This document shows positions 24,909 through 34,806 of a DNA stretch of 64,000 bases, one piece after another. Both the position numbers and the translations under genes were made by a program. The stretch comes from Streptomyces roseirectus (GTDB lineage Bacteria; Actinomycetota; Actinomycetes; Streptomycetales; Streptomycetaceae): the NCBI RefSeq assembly GCF_014489635.1, contig NZ_CP060828.1:5636501-5700500 (forward strand), read 5' to 3'. Numbering within the stretch: position 1 is the stretch's first letter; every line of letters starts with the position of its first letter. The notes beneath the pieces were generated by a model. The model saw only the letters and a list, made by a program, of their open reading frames with translations. It was not told the origin of the DNA and did no database searches.

Positions 24909-25871
24909 GTGACCAGCCCCCTCCCCGATGCCCTCCTCGGCCCCGCCGACATCCGTGAGCTCGCCGCCGTCCTCGGTGTCCGGCCCACCAAGCAGCGCGG
25001 CCAGAACTTCGTCATCGACGCCAACACCGTCCGCCGGATCGTCCGGACCGCCGACGTCCGGGCGGACGACGTCGTCGTCGAGGTCGGTCCCGGTCTCGGG
25101 TCGCTCACGCTGGCCCTGCTGGAGTCCGCCGACCGGGTGACGGCGGTGGAGATCGACGACGTCCTCGCGAGCGCGCTGCCCGCGACGATCGCCGCGCGGA
25201 TGCCCCAGCGGGCCGACCGCTTCGCGCTGGTGCACTCGGACGCGATGAAGGTCACGGAGCTGCCGGGCCCCGCGCCGACCGCGCTGGTCGCGAACCTCCC
25301 GTACAACGTGGCGGTCCCGGTGCTGCTGCACATGCTGGAGACCTTCCCGAGCATCGAGCGCACGCTGGTGATGGTCCAGTCGGAGGTCGCCGACCGCCTC
25401 GCCGCCCCGCCCGGTTCGAAGGTGTACGGCGTCCCGTCGGTCAAGGCCAACTGGTACGCCGACGTCAAGCGCGCCGGCGCCATCGGCCGCAACGTCTTCT
25501 GGCCCGCGCCGAACGTGGACAGCGGACTGGTCTCCCTGGTCAGGCGGGCCGAGCCGATCAGGACGACGGCCTCCCGCGCCGAGGTCTTCACGGTCGTCGA
25601 CGCCGCGTTCGCCCAGCGCCGCAAGACCCTGCGGGCGGCGCTCGCGGGCTGGGCGGGTTCGGCCGCCGCCGCCGAGGCGGCCCTCGTCGCGGCGGGCGTC
25701 TCCCCGCAGGCCCGGGGCGAGTCCCTGACGGTGGAGGAGTTCGCGAGGATCGCGGAGAACAAGGGCGCGGAGAACCCGGGCGCCGGGGGCAAGACCGCCG
25801 AGAACGACCCCGCCAAGAACAAGGACGTCGAGAACAACACCCCCGAGGCCCGTCCGGAGGACTCCCAGTGA
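24909..25871 (+). CDS. rsmA: 16S rRNA (adenine(1518)-N6/adenine(1519)-N6)-dimethyltransferase
   Basis: A 320-residue SAM methyltransferase (KsgA) that dimethylates two adjacent adenines near the 3' end of 16S rRNA. Motifs: [25 protein letters not shown] (SAM loop) and the catalytic NLPYNVAVP. The last ~45 residues, after [10 protein letters not shown], are a low-complexity Lys/Asn/Glu tail absent from typical KsgA. The stop overlaps the ispE start as GTGA. Confidence 0.96.
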   Translation: MTSPLPDALLGPADIRELAAVLGVRPTKQRGQNFVIDANTVRRIVRTADVRADDVVVEVGPGLGSLTLALLESADRVTAVEIDDVLASALPATIAARMPQRADRFALVHSDAMKVTELPGPAPTALVANLPYNVAVPVLLHMLETFPSIERTLVMVQSEVADRLAAPPGSKVYGVPSVKANWYADVKRAGAIGRNVFWPAPNVDSGLVSLVRRAEPIRTTASRAEVFTVVDAAFAQRRKTLRAALAGWAGSAAAAEAALVAAGVSPQARGESLTVEEFARIAENKGAENPGAGGKTAENDPAKNKDVENNTPEARPEDSQ

Positions 25872-26779
25872 CCGTCACCGTCCGCGTCCCCGCCAAGGTC
25901 AACGTCCAGCTCGCCGTCGCCGCCTCCCGCCCCGACGGCTTCCACGACCTCGCGAACGTCTTCCTCGCCGTCGGCCTGTACGACGAGGTCACCGCGACCC
26001 CGGCCGACGAGCTGAGGATCACCTGCGAGGGGCGGGACGCCGACCAGGTCCCCCTGGACCGGACGAACCTCGCCGCGCGGGCCGCGATCGCGCTGGCCGA
26101 GCGGTACGGGCGCGGCCCCGACGTCCACCTGCACATCGCGAAGGACATCCCGGTGGCCGGCGGCATGGCGGGCGGGAGCGCGGACGGCGCCGGCGCGCTG
26201 GTCGCCTGCGACGCGCTGTGGGGCACGCACGCCTCACAGGCCGAACTCCTGGAAATCTGCGCCGAGTTGGGCAGCGACGTCCCCTTCAGCCTGGTCGGCG
26301 GCGCGGCACTCGGCGTCGGACGGGGCGAGCGGCTGACCCCCCTGGAGGTGGGCGGCGCCTTCCACTGGGTGTTCGCGACGGCCGTCAGGGGCCTGTCGAC
26401 GCCGGCCGTGTACCGGGAGTTCGACCGGCTGACGGCGGGCACCGAGGTCCCCGACCCGGTGGCGTCGGCGGAGCTGCTGGACGCGCTGGCGAAGGGCGAC
26501 GTGGACGCGCTCGCGGCGACCGTGTCGAACGACCTCCAGCCGGCGGCCCTCTCCCTGTTCCCGGAGCTGACGGCGACCCTGGACGCGGGCCGTGCGGCGG
26601 GCGCGCTCGCGGCGCTGGTCTCGGGCTCGGGTCCGACGACGGCGTTCCTCGTCCGGGACCCGGCGGGCGCGCAGGCCGTCGCGGCGGCGCTGGCGGCGTC
26701 GGGGACGTGCCGGAACGTGCGGACGGCGGTGGGCCCGGCCCCCGGCGCGACGGTCGTGACCCCCGATGGCTTGAACTGA
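25868..26779 (+). CDS. ispE: 4-diphosphocytidyl-2-C-methyl-D-erythritol kinase
   Basis: A 303-residue GHMP kinase of the MEP pathway; it phosphorylates CDP-methylerythritol on the way to isopentenyl diphosphate. [24 protein letters not shown] is the N-terminal block, [19 protein letters not shown] the ATP loop, and [14 protein letters not shown] the third GHMP motif. Translationally coupled to rsmA by a GTGA overlap, a common actinobacterial order. Confidence 0.95.
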   Translation: MTVTVRVPAKVNVQLAVAASRPDGFHDLANVFLAVGLYDEVTATPADELRITCEGRDADQVPLDRTNLAARAAIALAERYGRGPDVHLHIAKDIPVAGGMAGGSADGAGALVACDALWGTHASQAELLEICAELGSDVPFSLVGGAALGVGRGERLTPLEVGGAFHWVFATAVRGLSTPAVYREFDRLTAGTEVPDPVASAELLDALAKGDVDALAATVSNDLQPAALSLFPELTATLDAGRAAGALAALVSGSGPTTAFLVRDPAGAQAVAAALAASGTCRNVRTAVGPAPGATVVTPDGLN

Positions 26780-26840
26780 CCTGTTAGCCAAGGGGTTGTG
26801 AAGGACTCGGGGGGATCCCGTAGGTAAGCCTCCGACCTGC

Positions 26841-26889
26841 GTGAACATTGTGCCGAATGTTATCTACGCCACAGTATTTTAATGTTCAC
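26841..26889. promoter_or_regulatory. inverted repeats upstream of the MHYT gene
   Basis: GTGAACATT (26841-26849) is perfectly inverted at 26881-26889 (AATGTTCAC), and AACATT-N6-AATGTT forms a tighter dyad at 26844-26861. The whole stretch is markedly AT-rich for this genome, so it is likely the promoter/operator of the MHYT gene about 90 bases downstream. The binding factor is not identified. Confidence 0.45.
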
Positions 26890-26977
26890 CAATGCGGTTC
26901 ATGGTCCATTTCGCGCCAGTCTGACCGGCCGGAACGTGGTGGCAGGATCAGGCCACCCCGGCCGAGAGGAAGTCCCG

Positions 26978-27760
26978 ATGGGACACATGGACCACTTCAG
27001 CGCGGGATGGGTCACCCCCGTCCTGTCGTATGTGATGGCGTGCGTCGGCTCCGCGCTCGGACTGCGCTGCACCGTCCGCGCACTGGAGTCCGAGGGCGCC
27101 TCCAAGCGCAACTGGCTCGTCCTCGCCTCCGTCGCCATCGGCTCCGGCATCTGGACCATGCACTTCGTCGCGATGCTGGGCTTCGCCGTGCACGGCACCC
27201 CGATCCGCTACGACGTCCCGCTGACCGTCCTCAGCCTGCTGATGTCGGTCGGCGTCGTCGCGGCCGGCGTCTTCACCGCCGGGTACGGCCGCTCGCGCGT
27301 CACCTCGGTCGTCCTCGGCGGCCTCGGCACCGGCCTCGGGGTCGCCGCGATGCACTACACGGGCATGGCCGCGCTCAACCTGCACGGCGCGGTGAGCTAC
27401 GACCCCGCCCTGGTCATCGCGTCCGTCGTGATCGCGGTCGTCGCCGCGACCGCCGCGCTGACGCTGACGCTGGTCGTCCGGGGCCCGGTGCTGGCCGCGC
27501 TCGCCGCCCTCGTGATGGGGCTCGCCGTCAGCTCGATGCACTACACGGCGATGTTCGCCGTCCGGATCTCGCTGGACCCGAGCAGCGCGCCGCTCGCCGG
27601 GGTGACGGCGACGCAGTTCATCTTCCCGCTGGCCGTCGTGCTGGGGTCGTTCCTGTTCCTGGCCTCCGCGTACGTCGCGCTCTCGCCGACCGGCGCCGGG
27701 AGAAACGATTCGGCAGTGGCTGCCGAACTCCTCCGCGAGGTCGAGCTGACCACAGCCTGA
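26978..27760 (+). CDS. MHYT-domain integral membrane sensor
   Basis: A 260-residue protein with seven predicted membrane helices. Three MHYT-type motifs are present: MHFVAMLGF, MHYTGMAAL and MHYTAMFAV; a further HMDH sits at the N-terminus. MHYT repeats are thought to bind copper or sense diatomic gases at the outer face. No output domain is fused to it. The ATG at 26978 follows an AGAGGAAG site. It precedes a nitrate/nitrite-type sensor kinase by about 80 bases and may form a signalling pair with it. Confidence 0.88.
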   Translation: MGHMDHFSAGWVTPVLSYVMACVGSALGLRCTVRALESEGASKRNWLVLASVAIGSGIWTMHFVAMLGFAVHGTPIRYDVPLTVLSLLMSVGVVAAGVFTAGYGRSRVTSVVLGGLGTGLGVAAMHYTGMAALNLHGAVSYDPALVIASVVIAVVAATAALTLTLVVRGPVLAALAALVMGLAVSSMHYTAMFAVRISLDPSSAPLAGVTATQFIFPLAVVLGSFLFLASAYVALSPTGAGRNDSAVAAELLREVELTTA

Positions 27761-27842
27761 GCCGACCCCCTCAGACCGGGTGCGGTGCCGTATCGGGGGT
27801 CGGCGCCGCACCCCTCCCCCCACTTCCTGCCGAGAGGTCACC

Positions 27843-29765
27843 ATGCGCATGCCCCGGTCGTCCGTGCTGCGTCCCAGATCGGTACGGGCGAAGATCGTCG
27901 CCCTCCTGATGCTGCCCGTCGTCTCCCTGATGGCCCTGTGGGGCTTCGCGGCCGTGACGACCGCCTCCAGCATCGGCGACGCCGAGCGCGGCAAGGACGT
28001 CAACGCCGAACTCCTCGCCCCCGTCGGCGCATTCGTGACGGCCGTCCAGGCCGAGCGGACGGCGGCCCTGCGCGGCGACGAGACCGCCTACCGCACCGCG
28101 CAAAGCGCCACCGACCGCACGGCGAAGGCGGTCCGCGACGGCGTCAACTCGGCCGGCTCCGACGCCGGGCTCCTCGACGCCGCGCTGCCCGGCCGCCTCG
28201 CCACCCTCAAGGCGGACACCGGGGCGCTCACCGCGCAGCGCGCCCGCCCCTCCTACACCGGGTACTCGGCGATCGTGAGGCACGGACTCGCCGTCACCGG
28301 GGCGCTCACCGAGGCCGCGCGCAGCGCCGACGCCTCCGACGGGCGGGTGCTGCTGGAGCTGGCGCGGGCCCGCGAGGCCGTCGCGCAGGAACAGGCGCTG
28401 CTCGCGGACGGGACGCTGACGCGGGACGAGTACGCCGCGTTCGTCGGCGCCGTCGCCGTCCAGCGCGAACTCCTCGAACCCGCCGTCGCCGATCTCAAGG
28501 CCGCCCACCGGCCCGCCTACCGGCGGGTGCTCGACGGGGACCGGTACGCGCGCGTGCGCGCCGTCGAGGACCAGGTGCGCGCCGCCGGGCCCGGGGGTGC
28601 CGTCCCCCTCACCGGCTGGGACGCCGCCGTCACGCAGGTCCTGAGCGGGCTGGCCGGCGCCGAGGCCGACGCGGGCGTCGCCGCCACCGCCAAGGCCGAC
28701 CCCTTCGGCTGGGACACGCTCGGCGCCTCCGGTGTCGCCGTCGTCCTCGGCCTCGTCGGCGTCCTGCTGTCGCTGCTCGTCTCCGTGCTCGTCGGGCGCG
28801 GGCTCATCGTCGAACTGCTCGACCTGCGCAACTCCGCGCTGGAGGTGGCCGGCCGGCGCCTGCCGCAGGCCATGCGGCGGCTGCATGCCGGGCAGGGCGT
28901 CGACATCGACGCGGAAGCGCCCATGCGGCGGCTCGCCGGCGACGAACTCGCCCAGGTGGGCACGGCGCTGACGGCCGTGCAGCGGGCCGCGCTGAAGGCG
29001 GCGTCCGAACGGGCCGAACTGCTCAGCGGCATCTCCGGGGTGTACGTGAGCCTCGCTCGCCGCAGCCAGGTGCTCCTCCACCGCCAGCTCGACCTGCTCT
29101 CGGCGCTGGAACAGCGCCGGCAGGACCCCGCCGAACTGCGCGACCTGTACCGCGTCGACTACCTCGCCACCCGCATGCGGCGCCACTCCGAGAGCCTTCT
29201 CATCCTCTCCGGCATCGCCCCCGGACGCGGCTGGCGCGACCCCATCCCGCTGACCGACGTCCTGCGCGCGGCCGTCGCCGAGATCGAGACCCCCGACCGG
29301 GTCCAGGTCTGGGCCGTCCCCCGCGTCTCCCTGCTCGGCGGCTCCGTGGCCGACGTCATCCACCTCCTCGCCGAACTCGTCGAGAACGCCGCGTCCTTCT
29401 CCCCGCCCTCCACCCAGGTCCAGCTCCGTGCCGCCCGCCTGCGCGAGGGCCTCCTCATCGAGATCGAGGACAGCGGCTTCGGCATGAACGAGGACGCCCT
29501 CGCCGACGCCAACCGCAAGATCCAGTCCGACAAGGTCGACCTGCTCGACGCCAAACAGATCGGCCTCTTCGTCGTCAACCGCCTCCGCGCCCGCCAGGGC
29601 CTCCAGGTCGAGATCCGCGCCTCCGACACCGGCGGCGTCACCGCGGCCGTCTTCGTCCCCGAGAACCTGATCCGCGACGACATGCCGGTCGGCGAACGGG
29701 GGCGGGGACTGGCACCGGCTTCGGCGCTGGTGCCGGAGCAGCGGAGGGCGACGGGGTACGCCTGA
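27843..29765 (+). CDS. nitrate/nitrite-sensing (NIT) histidine-kinase-like protein, CvnA type
   Basis: A 640-residue membrane protein: N-terminal helix (about 20-40), extracellular NIT-like helical sensor (about 45-290), second helix (GVAVVLGLVGVLLSLLVSVLV), HAMP-like linker, dimerisation region with RRSQVLLHRQLDLLSALEQR, then an HATPase with LAELVENAASFSPP (N-box) and EIEDSGFGMNEDAL (G1). This resembles CvnA kinases of streptomycete conservons, but the usual roadblock, DUF742 and GTPase partners are absent here. The C-terminus is shorter than in most CvnA proteins. Confidence 0.85.
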   Translation: MRMPRSSVLRPRSVRAKIVALLMLPVVSLMALWGFAAVTTASSIGDAERGKDVNAELLAPVGAFVTAVQAERTAALRGDETAYRTAQSATDRTAKAVRDGVNSAGSDAGLLDAALPGRLATLKADTGALTAQRARPSYTGYSAIVRHGLAVTGALTEAARSADASDGRVLLELARAREAVAQEQALLADGTLTRDEYAAFVGAVAVQRELLEPAVADLKAAHRPAYRRVLDGDRYARVRAVEDQVRAAGPGGAVPLTGWDAAVTQVLSGLAGAEADAGVAATAKADPFGWDTLGASGVAVVLGLVGVLLSLLVSVLVGRGLIVELLDLRNSALEVAGRRLPQAMRRLHAGQGVDIDAEAPMRRLAGDELAQVGTALTAVQRAALKAASERAELLSGISGVYVSLARRSQVLLHRQLDLLSALEQRRQDPAELRDLYRVDYLATRMRRHSESLLILSGIAPGRGWRDPIPLTDVLRAAVAEIETPDRVQVWAVPRVSLLGGSVADVIHLLAELVENAASFSPPSTQVQLRAARLREGLLIEIEDSGFGMNEDALADANRKIQSDKVDLLDAKQIGLFVVNRLRARQGLQVEIRASDTGGVTAAVFVPENLIRDDMPVGERGRGLAPASALVPEQRRATGYA

Positions 29766-30104
29766 GGGGGCGGCCTGTTGTCAGCCGGCCGGCTGGGCGT
29801 GGGGGACGGGCGGCCGATGGCGGCCTCCGTGTTCGTCGATGCCGCGCTGCCCGCCCGGGTCGGGCCGACGCCCGTCGCCACCGGAACTGCTGGAGTTCCC
29901 GCGCCGTCGGCCGTGGACGGCAGGCTGCCGCGCTGCACCGACTGGCGGGACGAGGCGGACGTCGCGCCCATGGTTCCCGCCCCGCCCCGCCGGGACGGCA
30001 CGGCGGCTCGTGGGCCTCGTGGCCCCGCGGTGGCGGGCTCGCGCGGGAGGGGGCGGCCGTGCGCATTACGCTGGGAGGCTGACAACCCCCTGGGCAGGAG
30101 AACA
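29766..30104 (+). other. intergenic stretch, possible decayed kinase tail
   Basis: No convincing gene. One plus-strand frame reads Pro/Ala-rich sequence ending RLPRCTDWRDEADVAPMVPAP, which resembles the proline-rich tails of Cvn-type kinases, so this may be former coding sequence cut off by the present stop at 29765. The last ~50 bases hold the GCAGGAG ribosome-binding site of the ABC-F gene. Confidence 0.3.
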
Positions 30105-31910
30105 ATGGCCGTCAACCTCGTCAATGTCGAGAACGTCAGCAAGGTGTACGGGACGCGTGCGCTTCTGGACGGGATCTCGCTGGGGGTGTCAGAGGGGGAC
30201 CGGATCGGGGTCGTCGGGCGGAACGGGGACGGGAAGACGACGCTCATCCGGATGCTGGCCAGGCTGGAGGAGGCGGACTCCGGGAGGGTGACGCACTCCG
30301 GGGGGCTGCGGCTGGGGGTGCTGACGCAGCACGACTCGCTCGATCCGACGGCCACCGTGCGGCACGAGGTCATCCGGGACATGGCCGACCACGAGTGGGC
30401 CGGGAACGCGAAGGTCAGGGACGTGCTGACCGGGCTGTTCGGCGGGCTGGACCTGCCCGGGTTCCCGCAGGGGCTCGACACCGTCATCGGACCGCTGTCC
30501 GGCGGTGAGCGGCGGCGGATCGCGCTGGCGAAGCTCCTCATCGAGGAGCAGGACATGATCGTCCTCGACGAGCCGACCAACCACCTGGACGTCGAGGGGA
30601 TCTCCTGGCTCGCCCGGCACCTGCAGAACCGCAGGTCGGCGCTGGTGTGCGTGACGCACGACCGGTGGTTCCTCGACCAGGTCTGCACGCGGATGTGGGA
30701 CGTCCAGCGCGGCGCCGTCCACGAGTACGAGGGCGGCTACTCCGACTACGTCTTCGCCCGCGCCGAACGCGAGCGGATCGCCGCGACCGAGGAGGCCAAG
30801 CGGCAGAACCTGGTCCGCAAGGAGCTGGCGTGGCTGCGGCGCGGGGCGCCCGCGCGGACGTCGAAGCCGCGCTTCCGCATCGAGGCCGCGAACGCGCTCA
30901 TCGAGGACGTGCCGCCGCCCCGCGACTCCAGCGAGCTGATGAAGTTCGCGTCGTCGCGGCTCGGGAAGACGGTGTTCGACCTGGAGGACGTCACCGTCCA
31001 GGCCGGGCCGAAGACGCTGATGAAGCACATCACCTGGCAGCTCGGACCCGGCGACCGCATCGGCCTCGTCGGCGTCAACGGCGCCGGCAAGACGTCGCTG
31101 CTGCGGGCCCTCGCGGACGCCTGGCGCACCGAGGGGGAGGCGCAGCCGGCCGCCGGGCGGGTCGTCGTCGGCAAGACCGTCAAGCTCGCGTACCTCTCCC
31201 AGGACGTCACCGAACTCCCGCCCACCCTGCGGGTGTTGGAGGCCGTGCAGCAGGTCCGTGAGCGTGTCGACCTCGGCAAGGGGCGCGAGATGACCGCCGG
31301 GCAGCTGTGCGAGACGTTCGGCTTCAACAAGGAGAAGCAATGGACGCCGGTCGGGGACCTGTCGGGTGGTGAGCGGCGCCGGCTCCAGCTCCTGCGGCTG
31401 CTCATGGACGAGCCCAACGTCCTCTTCCTCGACGAGCCCACCAACGACCTCGACATCGAGACGCTGACCCAGCTCGAAGACCTCCTCGACGGCTGGCCCG
31501 GGTCGATGATCGTCATCTCCCACGACCGGTTCTTCGTCGAGCGGACGACGGACCGGGTGTTCGCGCTGCTCGGGGACTCGACGCTGCGGATGCTGCCGCG
31601 GGGCATCGACGAGTACCTGGAGCGGCGGGCGCGGATGGAGGAGGCGGCGGCCGCCTCCGCCCCTGTGGCGCAGAAGACGGCCGTTCCGGAGAAGAGCGCC
31701 GCCGACCAGCGGGCCGCGAAGAAGGAACTCCAGAAGATCGAGCGGCAGTTGGACAAGGTGTCGGCTGCCGAGAGCAAGTTGCACGCGCGGATCGCCGAGA
31801 ACGCGACCGACTTCGCGAAGGTCGCCGAACTCGACGTCGAGTTGCGGGCGTTGGGGGCTGAGCGGGAGGAGCTGGAGATGCGGTGGCTGGAACTCGCCGA
31901 GGATGCGTGA
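30105..31910 (+). CDS. ABC-F family ATPase (translation factor type)
   Basis: A 601-residue soluble protein with two ABC domains and no membrane segments. Domain 1: GRNGDGKTTL (Walker A), LSGGERRRIALAKLL, DEPTNHLD. Linker with basic helices (RKELAWLRRGAPARTSKPRF). Domain 2: GVNGAGKTSLL, LSGGERRRLQLLRLL, DEPTNDLD. The C-terminal 70 residues are a charged coiled coil. ABC-F proteins bind the ribosomal E site and act in translation or antibiotic protection. The NHLD/NDLD and C-terminal coiled coil recall Uup. Strong GGAG site before the ATG. Confidence 0.9.
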   Translation: MAVNLVNVENVSKVYGTRALLDGISLGVSEGDRIGVVGRNGDGKTTLIRMLARLEEADSGRVTHSGGLRLGVLTQHDSLDPTATVRHEVIRDMADHEWAGNAKVRDVLTGLFGGLDLPGFPQGLDTVIGPLSGGERRRIALAKLLIEEQDMIVLDEPTNHLDVEGISWLARHLQNRRSALVCVTHDRWFLDQVCTRMWDVQRGAVHEYEGGYSDYVFARAERERIAATEEAKRQNLVRKELAWLRRGAPARTSKPRFRIEAANALIEDVPPPRDSSELMKFASSRLGKTVFDLEDVTVQAGPKTLMKHITWQLGPGDRIGLVGVNGAGKTSLLRALADAWRTEGEAQPAAGRVVVGKTVKLAYLSQDVTELPPTLRVLEAVQQVRERVDLGKGREMTAGQLCETFGFNKEKQWTPVGDLSGGERRRLQLLRLLMDEPNVLFLDEPTNDLDIETLTQLEDLLDGWPGSMIVISHDRFFVERTTDRVFALLGDSTLRMLPRGIDEYLERRARMEEAAAASAPVAQKTAVPEKSAADQRAAKKELQKIERQLDKVSAAESKLHARIAENATDFAKVAELDVELRALGAEREELEMRWLELAEDA

Positions 31911-32182
31911 GGTTGGGTGGAGGGCTTCGGGAGGTGTCCGCTGAGCGTCCGCCGGCCGCGCGTAGAGCGCCGGAACAGCCCGTGAAGGGGGCGTGAAGGC
32001 GCGTAACGGAGGCATCACGGCCCGGTCCGCCCTTGGGAACAGGGGAGGATTTGGGCCGTTCTGCCGTCTCGGGCCAGTGATAGAAAGGGCCTTCTGGTAC
32101 GTCTCGGTACCGGTGCGCGTCCTGGGCCCTCGGGGGTCGGGGCGTGGCTGAAAAGCGGTGAACTACATGGGGGAACAGGTCG

Positions 32183-34015
32183 ATGGCTCAGCCGCCGCCG
32201 CATGACGGGCACGGGAATTCGCCGGGGGGTGGGTTCGGCCCGGCGCCGGGCGCTCCGCAGGGGCCGTACGGGCAAGGGGGGCAGGGACAAGAGGGCTACG
32301 GGCAAGGGGGCTACGGGTCTCCCCAGGCCGGCCCCTACGGGAACGCTCCGCAGCCCGGCCCTTACGGGAACCCTCCCGGTCAGCCGCCTGTCCCTCCGCA
32401 GGGGTACGGGTATCCCCAGGCCGGCCCGTACGCCGCCCAGCCCTCCGGTGCACCTGGTACCCCTAGTACCCCCGGTGTACCCGGCCCCTACGCCGCCCAG
32501 CCTCCCGCCGGCCCCTACGGGAACCCCCCGCAGGGCTACGGGGGCTACGGGTACCCCCCGGCGCAGCCCCCCGGCACCCCCGGCCCCGGCCGCTCCGGGA
32601 AGAAGCCCGCGCTGGTGATCGGCGCCGCCGTCGCCGCGCTGCTCGTCATCGGCGGGACCGTGTGGGCGGTGAGCGGTGGCGGTGACGACAAGGAGCCGGT
32701 CGCGCGCACGAGCACGACCCCGACGCCGGCCGCCTCCGACGCGCCCGTCAACCCCGGGGACGGGGAAGGCGACGGCAAGAAGGAGGACGACACCGACTTC
32801 AACGCCTCCCGCAAGGCCGGCGAGGCGAAGGTCCTCTGGTACAAGGAGGCCCCGGACACCCCGGCCGACGGCGCGGACGCGCCCGGCATGTGGTTCGCGG
32901 ACTCCATCGCCGTCAAGGCCGCGTACAAGGAACTCGTCGGGTACAAGGCCGCCGACGGGACGCCCGCGTGGCCCGCGGTCACGCTGCCGCAGAAGATCTG
33001 CGCGGTGACCCGGCAGCAGACCGCCGACGACAAGGTCGTCGTCGCCTACATGAGCGGGGTCAGCAGCCGCGCCCAGTGCAACCAGCTCCAGCAGATCGAC
33101 CTGCGGACCGGGGCGAAGGGGTGGACCGCCGAGGTTCCCGACGGGAAGCTCTTCGACAGCGCGTCCGACATCAGCCTCAGCCTCGCGGGCAACACGGTCA
33201 TGGTCGGGCGGTCGCAGTCCGGCATCGCGTACGACGTGCGGACCGGGAAGACGCTGTACGAGAAGGAGAAGTACAACGAGGACTGCTTCCCGTCCGCGTT
33301 CGCCGGGTCCGCGAACCGGCTGATCTCCGTCGCCTCCTGCGACGCGCTCGGCACGAACGAGCACGTCGAGATCCAGGAGCTGAACCCCGCGACCGGCGCG
33401 GTCAAGTGGACCCGGCCGCTCGACAAGGGCTGGGAGGTCGAACGCACCTTCTCCGTCGACCCGCTCGTCGTCTACAGCACCAACGACGACAAGAACCTCA
33501 TGAACATCGCCGCGTTCAAGGCGGACGGCACGGTGCGGTCCCAGGTCGGCTTCAACCTCAAGGTCGGCACCGACTGCGGGTGGGACCTCTTCCACCGCGA
33601 CCTCCTCGGCTGCGGGGGGACGGCCGCCGACGCCAACACCCTCTACCTCCCCACCGACTCGACCAACGACCCCAACGACGTCGTCGCCATCGACCTCAAC
33701 ACGGGCAAGGAGAAGTGGCGCGCCAAATCCCCCGGCGACGCCCCCATGCTCCCCATCCGCACGGACGGCTCCACGGTCATCGCCTACCTGGAACCCACCT
33801 ACGACGCCCCCGGCCGCGTAGTCTCCATCCCCACCTCCACCCCCACCCACACCCCCACCACCCTCCTCCAACTGCCCACCTCCACCGCCAAGATCGAGTC
33901 CGGCTTCAACTCCCGCGACGTCGCCTACCTCGACGGCCGCTTCTACCTCTCCACCACCCGCATCACCGGCAACGACGAAACCCGCCAAAAACTCATGCTG
34001 GCGTACGGCAAGTGA
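32183..34015 (+). CDS. membrane-anchored PQQ-like beta-propeller protein
   Basis: A 610-residue protein: Gly/Pro/Tyr-rich cytosolic N-terminus (about 1-130), one membrane helix (PALVIGAAVAALLVIGGTVW), Asp/Thr-rich linker, and an extracellular propeller with repeated tryptophan blades (TGAKGWTAEVPDG, TGAVKWTRPLDKG, TGKEKWRAKSPGD). There are several cysteines, probably forming disulfides. The N-terminus looks like those of proteins docking on membrane signalling complexes. Paralogue of the gene at 34807-37026. Function unknown; propellers of this type commonly mediate protein binding or sense ligands. Confidence 0.82.
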   Translation: MAQPPPHDGHGNSPGGGFGPAPGAPQGPYGQGGQGQEGYGQGGYGSPQAGPYGNAPQPGPYGNPPGQPPVPPQGYGYPQAGPYAAQPSGAPGTPSTPGVPGPYAAQPPAGPYGNPPQGYGGYGYPPAQPPGTPGPGRSGKKPALVIGAAVAALLVIGGTVWAVSGGGDDKEPVARTSTTPTPAASDAPVNPGDGEGDGKKEDDTDFNASRKAGEAKVLWYKEAPDTPADGADAPGMWFADSIAVKAAYKELVGYKAADGTPAWPAVTLPQKICAVTRQQTADDKVVVAYMSGVSSRAQCNQLQQIDLRTGAKGWTAEVPDGKLFDSASDISLSLAGNTVMVGRSQSGIAYDVRTGKTLYEKEKYNEDCFPSAFAGSANRLISVASCDALGTNEHVEIQELNPATGAVKWTRPLDKGWEVERTFSVDPLVVYSTNDDKNLMNIAAFKADGTVRSQVGFNLKVGTDCGWDLFHRDLLGCGGTAADANTLYLPTDSTNDPNDVVAIDLNTGKEKWRAKSPGDAPMLPIRTDGSTVIAYLEPTYDAPGRVVSIPTSTPTHTPTTLLQLPTSTAKIESGFNSRDVAYLDGRFYLSTTRITGNDETRQKLMLAYGK

Positions 34016-34017
34016 GC

Positions 34018-34806
34018 GGCGCGGATGAGCCAACGGTACGAAGTGCACCGGCGGCACGGAGTAGGCCGGCGGCGGGGAGCGGACCGACAGAGCGGAGTGC
34101 ACCGGCGGTGCGGGCAAGACGACCGCGCGAGTTCGCCGACGGCGCATGTGGTCGGACGTACCGCCCGCCAGCGTACGCCGATCACCGTCCCACCGGCTGG
34201 TGCGGCCCAGCGTTTCGGGAGCACAGCCCGGCCTCGGCCGGACAGGCTCGGCGTGCCGCCCGGCGGTGCGAGTGGACGAGCGGGGTTTTCCCGGCGGCGG
34301 CGCGAGCCGGTGGCGCGAGTGCGTCGGTGGTGCGGGCGAGTTGGCCGGGCGAGTCCGCTGGCGGCGCGCGCGGGCCGGCGTCGCATGCGGTCGGACGTAT
34401 GGACCGGATCCCGGCACGAGCCAGCCGGCCGCGTGCGCGGACCCGTGGCGTGCACCGGCACCTGGTCTCAGGTCGGCGCGAGCCGGGCGGACGTACGGGT
34501 CGCCCGTCGGCGTGGGCCGATCACTGTCCCGAGCCGGACGCCGGTCCGGGGCAGCCGTCTGTGCGAGCTGCCCCGTACGAGCCGCCCCTGTCGAGCCGCT
34601 GGGCGCTCCGAGTCGCCGCCCCGTGCGAGTCGCCCGGCCCTCCGAGTCGCCGGCCCCTTCCAGTCGCCCGGTGCTGTCCATGAACCCGCCGAGGTCGTCG
34701 CCCCTTCGGAGCCGGCCTGCGCTGTCCGTGAGCCGGTGTCGTCACTGAGCCGGGTCCGGCTCCCACGTCCCCTCCCCACCCGAGTCTTTCCCGAGGTACC
34801 CACACC
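34018..34806. other. 789-base spacer of degenerate repeats between the two propeller genes
   Basis: No protein family is recognisable on either strand; long open frames here are high-GC artefacts. Motifs recur imperfectly: CGATCAC(C/T)GTCCC (34187 and 34516 regions), GGTCGGACGTA (34154 and 34389), and a run of CGAGTCGCC units at about 34600-34670. Composition suggests a duplicated and drifting Pro/Gly-rich coding segment rather than a regulatory region. The last ~40 bases carry the next gene's start signals. Confidence 0.4.

Noticed and set aside
32015-34681. Very long minus-strand open frame (888 codons) opposite the first propeller gene
   Set aside because: Composition is low-complexity Arg/Gly/Pro, no family motif, and the plus-strand propeller gene explains most of it.
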